Shown: positions 9,780 to 21,849 of the stretch, piece by piece | How the letters are laid out: the number at the start of each line of letters is the position of its first letter | Numbering within the stretch: position 1 is the first letter of the stretch | NCBI RefSeq assembly: GCF_019393635.1 | Contig: NC_057861.1 | Coordinates: 725,702,232 to 725,766,231 of the forward strand | DNA from: Dromiciops gliroides | Taxonomy: Eukaryota; Chordata; Mammalia; Microbiotheria; Microbiotheriidae | Reading direction: 5' to 3' | DNA: 64,000 nt | Made by a program: the position numbers and the translations under genes | Notes under the pieces: generated by a model | Databases searched by the model: none | The model's input: the letters and a program-made list of their open reading frames with translations, nothing else | What the model was told of the DNA's origin: nothing

Positions 9780-11660
9780 ACATTTGGTAATTGAACTTAT
9801 GTATGTTGTTTACTAATCTGAGGTGAATTTAATATCCACTTTGACCATATATGTTGAGAAATTTTTAGAGTTTATGAGAAATCAAAGTAGTTTTTTCATT
9901 GACATGATAAATTTAGACCATGTGTACTTAGTATCTCATTGTTTTTGCACATATGTAGTCACATGGATGGTTAGAATTTGACTAGGTTGACATAAATCTA
10001 TCACTACTGTAGAAAAAGGAGCTCAAAGGCCAACAGTACTTATAGGATCCATGATTTTATCAGGCTTTTTTTTTTTAGGGTTTGAAGGAGATACTTTTTC
10101 TTTTCCTACTCAGACCTTAAATCCTTGTCTGTCTTGGTGCATGGTCTTTTGAATCTCCATAAAAAGGACCAAAAAAGTCATCATTCCTATGCCAACCAAT
10201 GTAGTGGTGAGATTTTATATAGTTTGTGTTCTTCTGGACTGGCCTCCACAACCTAGTGTTATCTTAACTTCCTGCCATAATGAGGACTTAAGTGGAGAAA
10301 TTTACTTTTTTGGGGGGGAAATATATTTTACCATTATCATTTCATTTGTTGAAGTCCAGAATTTATTCCTACCTGTACCCACGGGTACATAAAATTCCCA
10401 GAATTTTATGAAGGATCTCAGCAGTCAGCCCCAATTTATACATAAAGGAATCCTCACTATAATAACATCCTCAAAAAGTGATCTTCTGGTTTCTGCTTGA
10501 AGACCTTTGGTAGGTCTTGGTTTATTAGATCTGTTCATCTACAAATGTAAGTTGTAGTGCTATCATAAGGGAAATGCTTTTGGTTTTTAATGAGAAGAAA
10601 CAAATTTTGGGGTCTTAAAACTTTTTTATTAATTAGTTATCAAATAGGGATGAATTTTATCCCCAAAGAAAATTTCCCTCTAAAGAAAATTTAGCCAAAT
10701 CTTGTATGATTTAAAAAAAACACAAACATACTTATGGGATCTCTTTGTGGACTCTATGGATACTTGTTTGAAGCATTATTTGATTTGATTCTGAAGCATT
10801 ATTGAGTCTGGTTTTTCCTCTTCAAATGACATCATGTTTACTTATATGCACATTATCTCTCCAATAGAATGTAAGCTCTTTGAGGCAGTGCCTGTTTGCT
10901 GATAGTTATCCTTTCCACATTGAAAAGGGGGTGAGGGGGTGGCATTAGGGGCTTTGCTTGATCTGATAAATCCTCCTAAAATATCTTGGCACCCTCCCTT
11001 CGTACCATAGAAGGTCTGACCTTATTGTAAAATTTGAGTTAACTATTTGGTCATGGGCTCTGTCATCTGCTGGCCTTTGTGTATCATCTGTGACTTCTGC
11101 AAAACTCCCCCAAAATTCCCATTTAATTTCTTGTGTGAAACCGAGATGGGGAAGAGAGATATGGAAGGGATAGCTGTAGTCATTTATTTTAATTCAAGTA
11201 TTTAATAATGTTAACGAGGAATATTCTCCAATTAAAAACGCTTTGCTTATGAATTTGTTTCTGGTACATGAAATGCTGTGACAGTCAAGAAACTTGAGGG
11301 TGGCAGAAGAGTGCCTTGACTGTTTCTGGCTTTGTAAATCTTGTGTCACTTGTATTTTTGGATTGGGGGAAGGATGGAAGCCTGAGTGTGTTTTGCATCG
11401 GAACTGTGGACCTTTTTCCTTTTGTTGTGGAGACCTACACAGACCCGGGAAAACCCTTAGTGCTGACAAAATTAGCCAAAAAGAGAGGCTTTTTAATATT
11501 TTTGTTTTTCTAACAAGAACCTCTTCTTCAGCAAACTGAATTTTGGGGGAAATCCAAAGCTTTAGTTCTAGGCCTTATGGATTTATTTTGTTGTGGGCTG
11601 GATATTATAGCAGACTGGAGAATGGTATAAGAGGTCTGCTACTGTTTTTCCTTGGTTGAT
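9780..11660. other. Intron 2, mostly unique, with an L2-like tail
   Basis: No gene seen. Bases 10860-10905 (agaatgtaagctctttgagg) resemble an L2 3' end. A 91-codon open frame at 11194-11469 has no recognisable domain. Confidence 0.45.
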
Positions 11661-11664
11661 TTAG

Positions 11665-11785
11665 ATCTAATTTTAGAGATTACCTAGGGGAACTGAGAGA
11701 TGAGGTGACTTGCCCAAGATCACATAGACCGTATGGCAAAATCTGAATTTGCGCCTGAAGCCAACATGGTCAACTCCTTAGTACA
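11665..11785 (-). repeat. MIR-like fragment
   Basis: Contains gatgaggtgacttgcccaag and atcacatagac, the MIR core in antisense. Confidence 0.6.
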
Positions 11786-11789
11786 TCTG

Positions 11790-12465
11790 TTATGGAAAAG
11801 CATGAATTATAAGGGAGAACTTAATTAAGAAGTGAAATACATAGCACTTTGTATTTCAGACTTCTTGAAGATGTCCAATAAGCTTAATAATATTCTTTTC
11901 CTTTTCAAGTTGTTTCTTTTTATAATGCTGTCTTTTATTCAGTGCTGTTTTATCCAAACAATATGTCAAATCCTGTTCTGTGTCCTCATCCTTTGCAAAT
12001 CGTTTGTCCCTGTCTTTCTAAATTTTTTCGTACTTCTCCTTTCCCCTTTTAAAATGTATATATAACTGTAGAAATCCTTTGTGAATCAGGAAAGATTGGA
12101 AATTTGAAGGAAAAAAAGCCATTAAAAAAAAAAATCACACAAAAGTAAATAGAATAGTGGCATGACCTCTGATCTCTCCTAGTCTGTCTTTTCCACTATG
12201 AATTTACTTGCCTCTATATCCAGTCTCCAGGGTCTGCTTTATGCAGGTAGTGTTAGGTGCCAGGTATACAGAGACAAAAATAAAAAGTTAACCATTTTTT
12301 CAGGCTTACCTTCCAAAGGTGGTGGTGGAGTAAAATGTCACATGCTTAGATCAGTATAATCAAGGTAGGGGGTAAGGGATTTGGGAATAGGGATTGGACC
12401 TGTGATTTCACTGATTGAACGAACCCCTTCTGGGGGAAGAAAGTTGTTCCTTGTACCAATTTAGG
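11790..12465. other. Intron 2, nothing recognised
   Basis: AT-rich with scattered stops. No gene. Confidence 0.45.
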
Positions 12466-12480
12466 GTTGGCATTTTTTCT

Positions 12481-12626
12481 TTTTTTGGGGGGTGAGGCAA
12501 TTGGGGTTAAGTGACTTGCCCAGGGTCACACAGTTAGTAAGTGTTAAGTGTGTGAGGCTGGATTTGAACTCAGGTCCTCCTGAATCCAGAGCCAGTGCTC
12601 TATCCACTGCGCCACCTAGCTGTCCT
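12481..12626 (-). mobile_element. Marsupial CORE-SINE, antisense
   Basis: Complete core and head. Flanked by imperfect copies of GTTGGCATTTTTTCT (12466-12480) and GTTGGCATCTTTTCT (12628-12642). Confidence 0.9.
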
Positions 12627-12959
12627 AGTTGGCATCTTTTCTATTTTAGAGCACCAAGAAGTGATGACTTACCTAGGGAAGTGGCATAGTTATGAAGCAC
12701 CAGAGGTGGAACTTCATGGCTTTGGAGCCGGTTGTCTGTCCACTCCTCTGTGATTTAGTTATACTTCAGGAGAAAGAGAATATGAATATCTCCAGAGGAT
12801 CAGGGGAGTCTTCCTGAAGGACCATACCATAATACGCCAGGCTTTTCTCCCCTAAACTATCTCTCAAGGTTTGTCCAAGTTCCATGTTTGTTGTTTCCAT
12901 GAAATCTGTAAGAGCAAGAATCAAAAAGCACAAAAGAGAGGAATACTTTCCCAGCTTTG

Positions 12960-13148
12960 GGGAAGACCTGTCAAGTAGGGAACAATTAATAATTCATTTT
13001 GATTGGAACATGGAATGCAAAAGGTAGGTTGGAGTTAGATTGTACATGGCTTTAAATACCAAGTTAAAGAGTTGGTATTCTATTACAGAAAGCAGTAAAG
13101 GGTAGCTGAAGGTTGTTTTTGAATGTAGGAATTTGGATTTTGTTAGGG
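12960..13148. repeat. Old interspersed repeat, family not assigned
   Basis: Text such as ttggagttagattgtacatg, gctttaaataccaagttaaa and ggtattctattacagaaag follows an ancient mammalian repeat I have seen in other genomes but cannot name. It seems to resume after the two SINEs at about 13410-14160. Confidence 0.35.
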
Positions 13149-13316
13149 TTTTTTTTTTGTTTTTTGTTTTTTTTATTTTTGCAGGGAAATGAGGGTTAAG
13201 TGACTTGCCCAGGGTCACACAGCTAGTTAAGTGTCAAGTGTCTGAGGCTGGATTTGAACTCAGGTCCTCCCGAATCCAAGGCCCGTGCTCTACCCACTGT
13301 GCCACCTAGCTGCCCC
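13149..13316 (-). mobile_element. Marsupial CORE-SINE, antisense
   Basis: Full copy with a long T-rich tail, ending ccacctagctgcccc. It lies head to tail with the truncated SINE at 13331. Confidence 0.9.
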
Positions 13317-13330
13317 CCAAAGCTTACAGT

Positions 13331-13407
13331 TTTTTGTTTTGTTTTTGTTTTTTTACGGGGCAGTGGGGGTTAAGTGACTTGCCCAGGGTCACACAGCTAG
13401 TAAGTGT
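13331..13407 (-). mobile_element. Truncated CORE-SINE, antisense
   Basis: Only the tail and core (tttttacggggcagtggggg to acacagctagtaagtgt) are present. The tRNA-like head is missing. Confidence 0.85.
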
Positions 13408-14635
13408 TTTTGGCAGTAGTGTGAAGGATATATTAAAGAGGGGAGGAACTGGAAGGGGTATCCAATTTGGAGACCTGAATTAGGGTAGTAAACATTCAAG
13501 TTTTCAAGTATTTTGAACAGAGTGATTTTGAACTTGGGGGTTACACAGATAGATAAATTTGGAGGAGATAAAGATTTTGGAAGGAAAATGAATCCAGTAT
13601 TGAACATAATGAGTTTGATCTAAATGGAGATGTCCAGCAGGCTATGTGGAATTGGATAGATTTATGTGAGGTTAGAGCTGGATTATATAAACTAATATTT
13701 ATGTTTAAAGCTTATAAAGAACTTAATACATGGTATTTGATTCTTAAAACAACCTTCTGAAGTAAGTACTTACAGGTATTATGTCCATGATAAAGATGAG
13801 GAAACTCAGGCTATTAGTTTTGAATTCAGGTCTCCGTTTACTCTGATCTTCTTTCTACTACAACAGGTACTGCTTTATAGATTTAGAAGTTTTATTTACA
13901 TAGGACTTCCAATTGAGTGCATGAGAGCTGATAAAACTTAGTGTAAAGGATAAAGAGAAGGTGGCCCCAGAAGGAAAGTTGGATAACTTGATAGGTAATC
14001 CATTGAAGCAGCAGACAGACAGGTAGAAGAAGAACCAGTAAGGTAATGTCATGCAGTTCAAGGATGTAGAAATAATTAGGAGGGTAGCCAGCAATATTGA
14101 GCTCTAGAGAGATTAAGGACAGAGAAAAGACATGAGTAGAGAAATTAAGGGATCAATTTTGGGTGATGTTTTATAGGATATGAATCTCCCCTCCTCACCT
14201 TGGGTGGTTAAAGGAAGAGTTAGGTAGGTCATGGGAATTGAGGGGGGTTAGGTGATGACCTGGGAGGCCAGGATATTCAAGAAGATAGCAACATGAATAT
14301 TGGGGTCTCCAAGCATGGAAGCAGAGGGGTTCAGGTAGAGAGGAATACTCTGAACTTGAGAAAGGAAGAATGACTGGAGGCTATGACTCCCATACATACA
14401 GATCAGGATAAAAATGTATGAAATAGAAGAGCTTATGGAATGTTTTTATCATAGTTCTGCAGCAAGGAATATGCCAAAACCCTGTTGTTTCTACTGCCCT
14501 AATAATACCCAGCCCCTGGCCCTGACTGGCTCATGCCCTGGACCATGACGGATTCTTTGCTGTCCTCAGGTCTCTCTACTCATGTGGTGCAATCTCCTAT
14601 CTCTTAGGTAGGAGAGGAGGAACCAGGTTGGTCAT
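13408..14635. other. Intron 2, old repeat text without a gene
   Basis: Includes a MIR-like patch at 13785-13840 (gatgaggaaactcaggc) and continuation of the unassigned old repeat. No coding region. Confidence 0.4.
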
Positions 14636-14796
14636 AATTTCGTTACATTGTTTTAATCTTGTATCCTTCCCATTTACATTCTTGGTTGTAATTGTCTGTA
14701 GCTCCTTATTTCACTCTTCATCAGTTCATGTCTTCCTATAGTTTTCTGAATTAATAGTTTTCATAATTTTTTAATAGTAGAGTAGTAAATTACCAT

Positions 14797-15207
14797 AGCA
14801 CAGCTAGGTGGTGGCACAGTGGTTTATAGCATCTGGCCTGGAGTCAGGAGTACCTGAATTCAAATCCTTTAAACCATAGACATTTACTAGTTGTGTGATC
14901 TGGGTAAGTCACTTAACCATGTTTAACTTGGTTTCCTCATCTGTAAAATGAGCTGCACAAGGGGGCGGCTAGGTGGTGCAGTGGATAAAGCACCGGCCCT
15001 GGATTCAGGAGGACCTGAATTCAAATCCGGCCTCAGACACTTGATACTTACTATAGCTGTGTGACCTTGGGCAAATCACTTAACCCCCATTGCCCCGCAA
15101 AAAAAAAAAAAAGAGCTGCACAAAGAAATTGCAAACCACTCCAGTATCTTTGCCAGGAAAACCCATGTGGGGTCATGAAGACTCACACAATTGAACAACA
15201 AAAAATT
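14797..15207 (+). mobile_element. Long CORE-SINE with RTE-like tail, split by another SINE
   Basis: Head (cacagctaggtggtggcaca) and core are followed by cctcatctgtaaaatgagct. After the interruption the text resumes with gcaaaccactccagtatctt, tgccaggaaaaccc and ggggtcatgaagac. That last part resembles the 3' end of RTE/Bov-B LINEs. Confidence 0.8.
14961..15111 (+). mobile_element. Short CORE-SINE nested in a long one
   Basis: Full copy (gggggcggctaggtggtgca ... attgccccgc, A tail). The 11-bp duplication GAGCTGCACAA lies at 14950-14960 and 15113-15123, within the older SINE. Confidence 0.92.
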
Positions 15208-15905
15208 ACTCTATTAACAAATGTTTTAAAATGCTTACTATGTGCCAAATACTGTGCTAAGTGCTTGGAGATATGATGATATGTTCCATTATGTTTATCT
15301 TTAACAGTTTGTTGCACATTCTAGTCACTTTCTTGGCATAAATCGAAATTGCTTTCCAGGATGATTGGGCTATTTCATCATTTTTTGCTTGTCTTTCTAT
15401 AACCTTTTCAACATTGACTATTTGTTGTCTTTTAATTTATGAATTTTTGGTTGCATGTATAGTCTGGTTCTTTTAGCATTTCATTTGGTCTTTTCAGTCT
15501 CATGTGGCTTGGTTATAAGATTTCTACACGAGATTTAAGAAAAGTTTGTGGGAATTGTTTTTTGGTGATGTTTATCTTAGAAAATAATAATTTAAAAAAG
15601 CCTTAAATATCCTTTTCACTCTAGGATCTGCTGGGAACTTAGATTCTTAGCATACATTATAGAATCAGGTGATAATGAGCTCTCTATTTAAAACAAACCA
15701 AAATCAAAAACCAAACCAGAAAATCTAGGCTCTTCATTGTTTATTTTGAACTTGTTTGGTCCTCACTGAGCCATATCCTCACTTACAGTCTAGTTAGCAT
15801 ACTAATTTTATATATTAATACTTGAAATTAACTTGAAAAAATCATATCGCTATTTTTACATGTTACAAACAAACAATATTTAGACTTGGCATTTCCTTAA
15901 ATTGG

Positions 15906-16049
15906 AAGTGGATGGAACACCGGCCCTGGAGTCAGGAGGGACCTGAGTTCAAATCCAAACTCAGAGACTTGACACTTACTGGCTGTGTGACCCTGGGCAA
16001 GTCACTTAACCCCCATTGCTCCCCCCAATAAATAAACAAACAAATAAAT
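15906..16049 (+). mobile_element. CORE-SINE, 5' truncated
   Basis: Begins inside the A box (gtggatggaacaccggccc) and runs through the core to an (AAATAAAC)-rich tail. Confidence 0.85.
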
Positions 16050-16540
16050 CGGTATTATTTAAATAAGATTGTTTGCCTATTCAGGTGAATATGGCAAGCA
16101 TATTTCTCTCCTCGGTGTTCACTTAATTGGCAAATATTTGGGTTTTGTCAATGAAAGGAATAATTTTAACAACATAATAGACCAATTTTTAAAAATATAA
16201 ACAAAATACCTTTGTTTTAGTACTAATTTCATTGTCTTTTCTTCTAGTACCAAATTAGAACTGTTAAATATGAAAAGTGTTTTCCCACATTAAACTAATA
16301 ATTCTTGTTTTGCATTTAAAATTCTGCCTTACATAATTTTGCATATAAAAGATGAAATATTTCAATTTGTAGGAGTTGGATCATGCTAAGAGATATAACT
16401 AATTTTTTCCAAATTTTTGGAAAGTTATAATGGGTTAGAATCTGAAAGTTATTTTATTGAATGAGTGACCTATTGTAATGGTTTGAAGTTAGAGAGGATC
16501 ACATTTTAGCTGTAGACATGTGCAAAAGTAGAATTAGTTG
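16050..16540. other. Intron 2, nothing recognised
   Basis: AT-rich DNA, no gene. Confidence 0.45.
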
Positions 16541-16697
16541 GAGACAGCTAGGTGGTGCAGTGGATAAAGCACTGGCCCTGGATTCAGGAGGACCTGAGTT
16601 CAAATGTGGCCTCAGATATTTGACACTAGCTGTGTGACCCTGGGCAATTCACTTAACCCTCATTGCCCCACCCCCCCAAAAAGGAAAAATAAAAAAA
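16541..16697 (+). mobile_element. Marsupial CORE-SINE, sense
   Basis: agacagctaggtggtgcagt through ttaaccctcattgcccc and an A-rich tail. AATTAGTT occurs just before and at the end of the tail. Confidence 0.88.
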
Positions 16698-16837
16698 TTA
16701 GTTCTCTCAAGATAAGTGTATTTTTTCCCCATTGTTTTTTTTTTTTTCCATCGTTGAAAGTGTCCAAGCAGACAGGATGAAGATTTATTTATGATTGGAT
16801 TAGATGATTTAGTATGACTTGTAACTTAGAGTTTCAG

Positions 16838-17250
16838 TACTTGAACTTTTGGGTCTTAAGACCTTTTGTATTCTTAAAAGTGATTTGAGGACCCAACCCT
16901 AAAGAGCTTTTGTTTGTGCATTATTGATGTTTGGCATGTTAGAAATAAAAAGTAGCAAGTAGTATGATGATGGTAAACTGCAGGGCCCAGTAGATGCAGG
17001 GGTAGGACTGGAGTCAGGAAGACCTGAGTGCAAATGTGACTTAGTATCTCTGAGCAAGTCACTTAAACCTTTTTGCCTCAGTTTCTTCATCTGTAAAATG
17101 AGCTGGAGAAGGAAATGGCAAACCACTCCAGTATCTTTGCCAAGAAAACCCCAAATGGGGTCACAAAGAGTTGGACATGACTGAAAACTTGACTTAAACA
17201 CAACAGACGACATCATGATTGAGAATTACTAATTTTGTAGGATCATTGAA
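16838..17250. mobile_element. hAT-like DNA transposon remnant, split by a SINE
   Basis: Left part: cttgaacttttgggtcttaa ... gatttgaggacccaaccc ... aaagagcttttgtttgtg. Right end: ttgagaattactaatttt. This is the layout of the mammalian non-autonomous element with cagtggttctcaa-type termini. A long CORE-SINE (16981-17206) sits inside. Confidence 0.5.
16981..17206 (+). mobile_element. Long CORE-SINE with RTE-like tail
   Basis: The head is short (cagggcccagtagatgcagg). The core is followed by aaatggcaaaccactccagt, tttgccaagaaaacccc and tcacaaagagttggacatga, the RTE/Bov-B-like 3' tail. Confidence 0.85.
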
Positions 17251-17605
17251 TTGTCATTGGCCACACCTTTCCTCTTAGAGACAAGAGCCTGGTAGTCTGA
17301 GGGGTTTTGTTTTGTTTTGACAAAACAGTGTGCTCATCTATAAAGTGAGAATGATAATAGTCCTTCCCTCCCTGGGTTGTCAGGAAGATGGCTTAAGTGC
17401 TTTGCTGTTAAATGTTAGTGATAGTCTTTAACCTTGGATTTACATTTTGGGGGCCTATAGTTTTAAAAGGACGTTAAGAATGAATTCAGTGTAGTGTCCC
17501 CTCTCTTGGAACATAATAAGGACAGAAAAAGACATTTTTAGTTAAACATTATAGCACTGAAATGTTTTACATATGTATTCTAAAGGTTTTGTGTGGATTT
17601 TTTGG
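17250..17605. other. Intron 2, nothing recognised
   Basis: Possible MIR-like core around 17336-17400 (tctataaagtgagaatgata). No gene. Confidence 0.4.
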
Positions 17606-17670
17606 GTTTTTTTGTTTTTGTTTTTGCTGGGCAATGATGGTTAAGTGACTTGCCCAGGGTCACAGGGTTT
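17606..17670 (-). mobile_element. Truncated CORE-SINE, antisense
   Basis: T-rich tail and gcaatgatggttaagtgact to cagggtcaca only. Confidence 0.8.
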
Positions 17671-18115
17671 TGTGTTTTTCTACTGGTGTTAGCCCTAGGC
17701 TAAGGGAGAAACCCAGTGCGTAACTACTCAGGGCCTATTATATTAGAAGAGGATATTGAATACAATTTGATCAACTACAGAGTTATTCCTATAATCATAT
17801 CACCTATAACTTAAAATGTTAATAAAAATATAGACAATAGGTAATTTATTTTGCTTATAATGCCCCTATTTATGCATGACTTTAAAAACTTGTCCTATTA
17901 CAGTCAACAAAAAAATACTGAGGGTGGTATGTATTCTTCTTGTATCTCTTAGTTTGAGTAGTATATTTGATACCTGTTTGGTCTGGATCAGATGGATTTG
18001 AAATGAGGTAGGGGACAGGATCAGAAATAGTATTATGACACTGAGAAAGAGCTGTGCTTTCTTAACCAACTGTTGGATTAACTAAAAATGCTTAGACAGT
18101 TCTCTAAAAGCATAT
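17671..18115. other. Intron 2, nothing recognised
   Basis: No gene and no clear repeat. Confidence 0.4.
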
Positions 18116-18119
18116 TTAA

Positions 18120-20130
18120 TACTACAATTAAGAAATCAGCAAAAATCCACCTCCTTTCCTTCCCACTCTAGATACTCCATTTTCCCATTTGAGATGAAAG
18201 GAAAACAAATCCCCTCTTAAACTGTAAAGTCAAGCAAAACAATTTCTGTATTGACCATGAACTCCCTTGCTCCCTCTGCTGCCCCCCAAATTTCATTCTG
18301 TATTAATCCTATTAGGTAGTAGCCTATTTCAGCAGGAGTCTTCTGGAATGATAGTTGTTCATTGTGCTGATCAGTCCCTAATTCTTTCAAAATTACTTTA
18401 CCATATATATGGCTGTCATTTTATGATCTAGTTCTGTTCACTTTGCTTTGCATTGCTGGTATATAAGTCCAGGCTTCTCTGAAACTATCACCTTTATTAT
18501 TTCTTTTTTCCTTTGCAGGGCAATGAGGGTTAAGTGACTTGCTCAGGGTCACACAGCTAGTGTCAAGTGTCTGAAGCTGGATTTGAACTCAGGTCCTCCT
18601 GACTCCAGGGCCAGTGCTTTATCCACTGCGCCACCTAGCCGCCCCTATTATTTCTTAAAGTACAATCACACAATATACCATAACTTGTTTAGCCGTTCCC
18701 CAATTTATGTATACTCCCTCAGATTTCTAATCTTTGCTACTTCAAAAGAAGCTATAAATATACATCTTAGTTTTAAGACTAATAACTCTCATAATCTACA
18801 GTTCCTCTAATTCTTCCATTTCTCCTCTCTTCTTTCTCTTCCATTTCCCTTTTGAGTGAAATATATTTTCTGTACCAGTTGTGTGTGCGCTTGTTCTTTG
18901 ATCACTTCTGGGGACAGTTAAGATTCCAATTTCAGCTGTGCACCTCCCCCATCTCTCTTCCTCCTTGTTTGTATAAAAGTCTACTCTCTCTTTTTATGTG
19001 GGGGGAAAAGTCCTCCATCATTAAAGATTCGTTTTCTTTTTTTCCTGTAGTATTATATTCAAATTTTCTGGGTAAGTTATTTTTTACTATAATAAAAGCC
19101 TGTATCTTTTGCATTCTGGAACATTATATTCCAGTCTGTGCTCTTTTATAAGTAAGAGTTTAAATAGTTTTATTGTGGAGGCTGCTGTATCATGTGGAGT
19201 TTAGGTAGCCCAATGATTATTAAATGTTTGTTCTTGATTTATTTTCCAGGTAGTAGCTTTTTCTGTGAGAATACTTTACATCTTTTCCTGTTTTCTTTTC
19301 AGTCTTTTGACTTTGTTTTTACTATTTCTTGATGTGTCATGGAGTCAATGACTTCTATTTGGTCCATTCCAATTTTCGAGGAATTTGCTGCTTGGGGAAT
19401 TCCCTAAATCTTCTGTAGCTCTCTAGCTCTCATTTCTTTTCCAAATTTTTACTCTGGTACTCTTAATTAAAAATATTTTAAACTCTTGCTTAAAGAATAA
19501 GGTAAAGAAAAATTAGAATGCTAAGGGGAAAAATTGTGCATGCTGTCCATCTCTTTGAATTTGTGCCCTGTTTTTCTTTGAGGCTTTTCTTATAAATGTT
19601 TAGGAACTCTCTCCCAGATTTTAGTGTCTTGAGTATCTCTGGTAGCATAATAGCTCTGTATGGTAGGACTCTTTATTCGTTTGCTCATTCTTCCAGTCTT
19701 CTTGACTTTGATTTTGGAGGGAAGGCCTGGGCTGGTCCAGGCTGTTTGGACATCTCAGGCTGGGGACCTCCCAAAGTGGTCTGATTTTAGGGCAAGGTCC
19801 ACTGCCCCCTGAGCCTTTCAAGTTCCTGACCAGGCTTTGGGTCTGAGCAACAGTAGATGCTGCTCAACTCAGCCAGTATAGATTAGTTTAGCTGGGACCT
19901 CTGTAGGTTCAGAGTGAGAGAACTGTAGGCTCCCCTTTGGGCTGGGATTCTTGCCCTGGTTATTCCTCTGCAGGTTTGAGATTAGGCTAGAAATTAGAAC
20001 TGAGACCTTGCTATCTTCCTGGGGTCAAGCCACACAACTACTGCTTACTTCTGAGCTTGCTCCTTTTGGTACATAGCTTGGGCCATGGCTACAATCCCTT
20101 TTTACTCTCCTTCCTCTGATCTCACTAGGT
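18120..20130 (-). mobile_element. L1-derived element lacking ORF2, minus strand
   Basis: Reading upward on the + strand: 18120-18750 is L1 3'UTR-like (tagccgttccccaatttatg; agaagctataaatatac), split by a SINE. 19020-19450 is ORF1-like in antisense (tgatgtgtcatggagtcaat; tttggtccattccaattttc). 19680-20130 is G+C-richer 5'UTR-like text. No ORF2 (reverse transcriptase) text lies between. It is old, with many frame breaks. The family call is by eye. Confidence 0.5.
18506..18645 (-). mobile_element. Marsupial CORE-SINE, antisense, inside L1
   Basis: Exact duplication TATTATTTCTT at 18495-18505 and 18646-18656. Confidence 0.93.
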
Positions 20131-20139
20131 TGACAATCC

Positions 20140-20230
20140 TAGGATAAATGAATGAATTGATGAATGAGAAAGCATTTGTTAAGCTCTAAGTGCTGGGAAT
20201 GTAAATACAAATAGCAAGATTGACTTTTTA
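20140..20230. repeat. L2-like 3' fragment
   Basis: gagaaagcatttgttaagct and taagtgctgggaatg match the L2 pattern. Confidence 0.45.
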
Positions 20231-20246
20231 AAAAGTCATGGTAGGA

Positions 20247-20416
20247 GGGGGCAGCTAGGTGGCGCAGTGGATAAAGCACTGGCCTTGGATTCAGGAGTAC
20301 CTGAGTTCAAATCCAGCCTCAGACACTTGACACTTAACTAGCTGTGTGACCCTGGGCAAGTCACTTAACCCCCATTGCCCTGCAAAAATTTAAAAAACAA
20401 AACAAAACAAAACAAA
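20247..20416 (+). mobile_element. Marsupial CORE-SINE, sense, full length
   Basis: A near-consensus copy (ggcagctaggtggcgcagtg ... cccccattgccctgc) with an (AAAAC)n tail. It has the 16-bp duplication AAAAGTCATGGTAGGA (20231-20246, 20417-20432). Confidence 0.96.
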
Positions 20417-20593
20417 AAAAGTCATGGTAGGAAAGAAGGGTGATTGTCCCCCTGTGTGGTGAGAGAAACATCATTCCTCCTGGACATGGCATAGAGCGAC
20501 CAGAGTAGTTTTGTGGGGAGAGAAGAAAGTGAAGGGAAACATGTTTTGGGGCTTTCCTGGAATGGTGTTTATACTTGTTTGGGAAATTAATCA

Positions 20594-20900
20594 ACAAGCA
20601 TTTATTAAGTACCTACTATGTTCAACACACTGCTTAGGGCTTAGAATATGAATATAAAGAATGAAACCATTTCTACTCAAGTTATGTATGTTGTATGTTT
20701 TGTGCCCTTTTTTTTTTTTTTTTGGATGGCCACAGAACTAAGAATGGTTTTTAACATTTCCAAAATGATTCTTAGCTCAGGGGCAATGCCGATTCCTGCC
20801 ATATAGAAAATAAGTTTAAAGTTGGGGCCTTTTTTATTTTTCATACTGTCATCTACTATAGTGCCTGGTACATAGGAGTTGCCTATTGAATGTTTGTTGA
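20594..20900. repeat. L2-like pieces
   Basis: 20594-20670 (tttattaagtacctactatg) and 20845-20900 (atagtgcctggtacatagga) match L2 3'-end text. The T run between them (20707-20723) may be a decayed tail. Confidence 0.45.
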
Positions 20901-20914
20901 TTGACAGTCAGATG

Positions 20915-21600
20915 TAAAAAATATCCACAGGTTAGAACATTGGACCAAATTGAATAAGATGAAATTTAATATAGGGACAAATACAAAGTCTTACTCTTGG
21001 GTTAAAAAAATCAACTAGTAGTTTACTTGAGGTAGCAAGGATGGCTAAAATAGCATTTTAAAAAACACTGAGGGAGGGAGGGAGGCTGATGAGTTGCAAG
21101 AAAGAAAGCTAGTACATTCTAAGGCTGTATTAAGAGAAAATCCTTGTCCGTGAGGGAGAAGATGATTGTCCTACTATCATAGAACCTGGCCTTGTCAGGT
21201 CACTGCTGAAGCGCATATTCAGATTTGGACACAATATTTTAGGAAGGACATTAATAAAAGGCAGGATAATGGAGAAATCATAGATATAGAAGATATTGAG
21301 GGATACAGAAGGATTAATTGAAGGAATTTTGAAAGGTTATTTAACCTAGAGGGAAAATTGGTGACATTAACCTCTTGGCTGTCTTTTAGTAGAGAGAACG
21401 GTTCTTCTTGGCTTTAGAGAGGGCAAAATTAGAAACAATGGGTTGACACTGTGCAAAAGGTAGATTTAAGGTTGACAAAAGGAAAAACTTTCTAGCAGTG
21501 GTAGCTGTCTAAAAATGGAATTGCCCCCTTTGTTAAGTAGTGGGTTTCCCTTCCCTAGAGGTCTTTGTTTTGGGGGTGGGGAGTAGGGGAAGGGCCTGGG
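20915..21600 (+). mobile_element. CR1/L3-like LINE fragment
   Basis: Runs with the familiar CR1/L3 3' text: attgaataagatgaaatttaa, tttaggaaggacattaataa, agaaacaatgggttgaca, aaaactttctagcag, ctagaggtcttt. Decayed, with no open frame. Confidence 0.6.
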
Positions 21601-21660
21601 ACTTTGCAGAGCATCTCACCTGGGGAGTGATAGTTATAACTGGACAGCATTTCTAGTGCC

Positions 21661-21805
21661 TTTTTTTTTGGTGAGGCAGTTGGAGTTAAGTGACTTGCCT
21701 AGAGTCACATAGCTAGTAATTGTTAAGTGTCTGAGGCCAAATTTGAACTCAGGTCCTCCTGAATCCAGGGCCAGTGCTCTATCCACTGTGCCACCTAGCT
21801 GCCCC
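21661..21805 (-). mobile_element. Marsupial CORE-SINE, antisense
   Basis: Duplication TCTAGTGC at 21652-21659 and 21806-21813. It separates the CR1/L3-like fragment from the hAT-like pseudogene. Confidence 0.92.
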
Positions 21806-21849
21806 TCTAGTGCTATTACCAGTGCAATACCTATTAGACCTACAGGAAA

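Larger units (their letters stand above)
14640..15560 (-). mobile_element. L1-like 3' region, minus strand, split by SINEs
   Basis: The pieces 14640-14795 and 15290-15560 read like marsupial L1 3' sequence in antisense (tcatcagttcatgtcttcct; tcactttcttggcataaat ... attgctttccagga). A SINE pair at 14797-15207 interrupts it. Confidence 0.45.

Noticed and set aside
20247..20416. tRNA gene (A and B boxes present)
   Set aside because: The boxes belong to the tRNA-derived head of a SINE; there is no cloverleaf and the copy has a tail and target duplications.
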